Positions 4,633 to 5,296 of a stretch of DNA of 5,296 nt are shown here, one piece after another. Position 1 is the first letter of the stretch, and each line of letters opens with the position of its first letter. The notes under the pieces are model-generated. The model saw only the letters and a program-made list of their open reading frames with translations. It made no database searches and was not told the DNA's origin. The position numbers and the translations under genes were made by a program. Source of the DNA: Arenimonas sp. (GTDB lineage: Bacteria; Pseudomonadota; Gammaproteobacteria; Xanthomonadales; Xanthomonadaceae); assembly GCA_003497545.1 (NCBI GenBank), contig DNNT01000211.1, positions 5,983 to 11,278 of the forward strand. The letters run 5' to 3'.

Positions 4633-5296
4633 ATGAGCACCGACCTGCCTTCCGCCGCGGCGCCGCCGACGGCCTCTCGCCCGAGCCGAGGGTTCAAGCG
4701 CGTGCTGGGCCTGCTGGACATGACCCTGTTCACCGTCTGCGCCATCCTGGTGATCGACACCCTGGCGGCTTCCGCGGCCATTGGCCCGTCGGCCATGAGC
4801 TGGTGGGTGATCACCTTGGTGCTGTTTTTCATTCCCTACGCGCTGATGACGGCCGAGCTCGGCGCTGCCTATCCCGACCAGGGCGGGTTGCAGGGCTGGA
4901 TCCGGAAGGCCTGGGGCGATCGCTGGGCCGCCCGCGCGACCTGGTGCTACTGGATCAACGTGGCGCTGTGGATGCCCTCGGTCTACATCCTCTTCGCCGG
5001 CATGTTCGCGCAGATGTTCTGGCCGGAGATGGGCCTGGGCGCGAAGATCGTCCTGGCCATCGCGCTCTCGTGGCTTACCGTGCTCTTCGGCATCCTGAGC
5101 CTGGAAGTGAGCAAGTGGATCCCGAACCTCGGTGCCTTCATCAAGGCCGGCATCATGGTGCTGATCGGCGCCGGCGGCATCGTCTACGTGGTCAGGCACG
5201 GCAGCGCCAACGAGTTCACGGTGGCGACGCTGACGCCGCAGCTCGGCGCCAGCCTCGCCTTCCTGCCGGTCATCGGCTACAACTACCTGGGCTTCG
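4633..5296 (+). CDS. APC-superfamily amino acid/polyamine transporter, likely agmatine/putrescine antiporter (5' part, runs off the window)
   Basis: The reading frame is open from ATG 4633 to the window end: 221 residues, roughly half of the usual 450-500. After a Pro/Ala-rich cytosolic N-terminus (1-25), hydrophobic segments lie at about 30-52, 56-78, 104-128, 137-157, 165-188 and from 205. This pattern and the motifs LLDMTLFTVCAILVIDTLAA (27-46), AMSWWVI (54-60) and AELGAAYPDQGG (74-85) identify an inner-membrane APC transporter of the amino acid/polyamine antiporter type. The AELGAAYP segment after helix 2 is conserved across the superfamily. In agmatine-deiminase clusters the putrescine carbamoyltransferase gene is followed by an agmatine/putrescine antiporter, so exchange of external agmatine for internal putrescine is the best guess here; an amino acid antiporter (for example arginine/ornithine) is the alternative. 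Helix 1 lacks the usual Gly-Ser-Gly-type break of APC carriers and reads AILVIDTLAASAAIGPSA, which may reflect a distinct subgroup. Confidence 0.85.
   Translation, partial: MSTDLPSAAAPPTASRPSRGFKRVLGLLDMTLFTVCAILVIDTLAASAAIGPSAMSWWVITLVLFFIPYALMTAELGAAYPDQGGLQGWIRKAWGDRWAARATWCYWINVALWMPSVYILFAGMFAQMFWPEMGLGAKIVLAIALSWLTVLFGILSLEVSKWIPNLGAFIKAGIMVLIGAGGIVYVVRHGSANEFTVATLTPQLGASLAFLPVIGYNYLGF

Noticed and set aside
3687..4832. 381-residue open frame on the minus strand
   Set aside because: It lies fully opposite the carbamoyltransferase and the transporter start, both of which have clear families and ribosome sites; its translation is rich in Arg, His and Val with no domain.

Overview
The window is high-GC DNA, densely coded on both strands, with Shine-Dalgarno-led genes, a lipoprotein signal, a twin-arginine signal and a HicB-type protein. 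This suggests a high-GC Gram-negative bacterium, perhaps a gammaproteobacterium of the Xanthomonadales type. That placement is inferred from composition and gene style; no marker gene proves it. I see no rRNA, tRNA, CRISPR array, insertion sequence or phage gene, and no gap between genes longer than about 170 bases.

Left part (1-1548): a minus-strand gene encodes a small secreted protein made of two near-identical 45-residue Cys-containing repeats. It is divergent from a plus-strand pair: a short HicB-like protein with no HicA toxin beside it, then an unrecognised protein with a signal peptide.

Middle (1629-2200): a compact VOC-fold (glyoxalase/bleomycin-resistance superfamily) protein runs convergently into a 63-residue lipoprotein. 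The two stop codons lie 8 bases apart, one in each arm of a perfect stem-loop.

Right part (2367-5296, all plus strand): a PLP-dependent lyase related to threonine aldolase carries an unusual twin-arginine-like leader. It is followed by a carbamoyltransferase that resembles putrescine carbamoyltransferase more than anabolic ornithine carbamoyltransferase, and then by the first 221 codons of an APC-superfamily amino acid/polyamine transporter. The last two look like one operon (31-base gap, strong ribosome binding site). By analogy with known agmatine-deiminase clusters they suggest a fermentative route: import agmatine and export putrescine, then phosphorolyse carbamoyl-putrescine to carbamoyl phosphate and so to ATP. 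Agmatine deiminase and carbamate kinase would be expected just outside the window. An FNR/Anr-like palindrome lies about 80 bases before the carbamoyltransferase start and would fit oxygen-responsive control, but this is unproven.

Most of the window is recognisable. The points that most deserve a check are the unusual Trp-rich substrate loop of the carbamoyltransferase, the FNR-like site, the exported PLP enzyme, the orphan HicB, and the two-repeat secreted protein.
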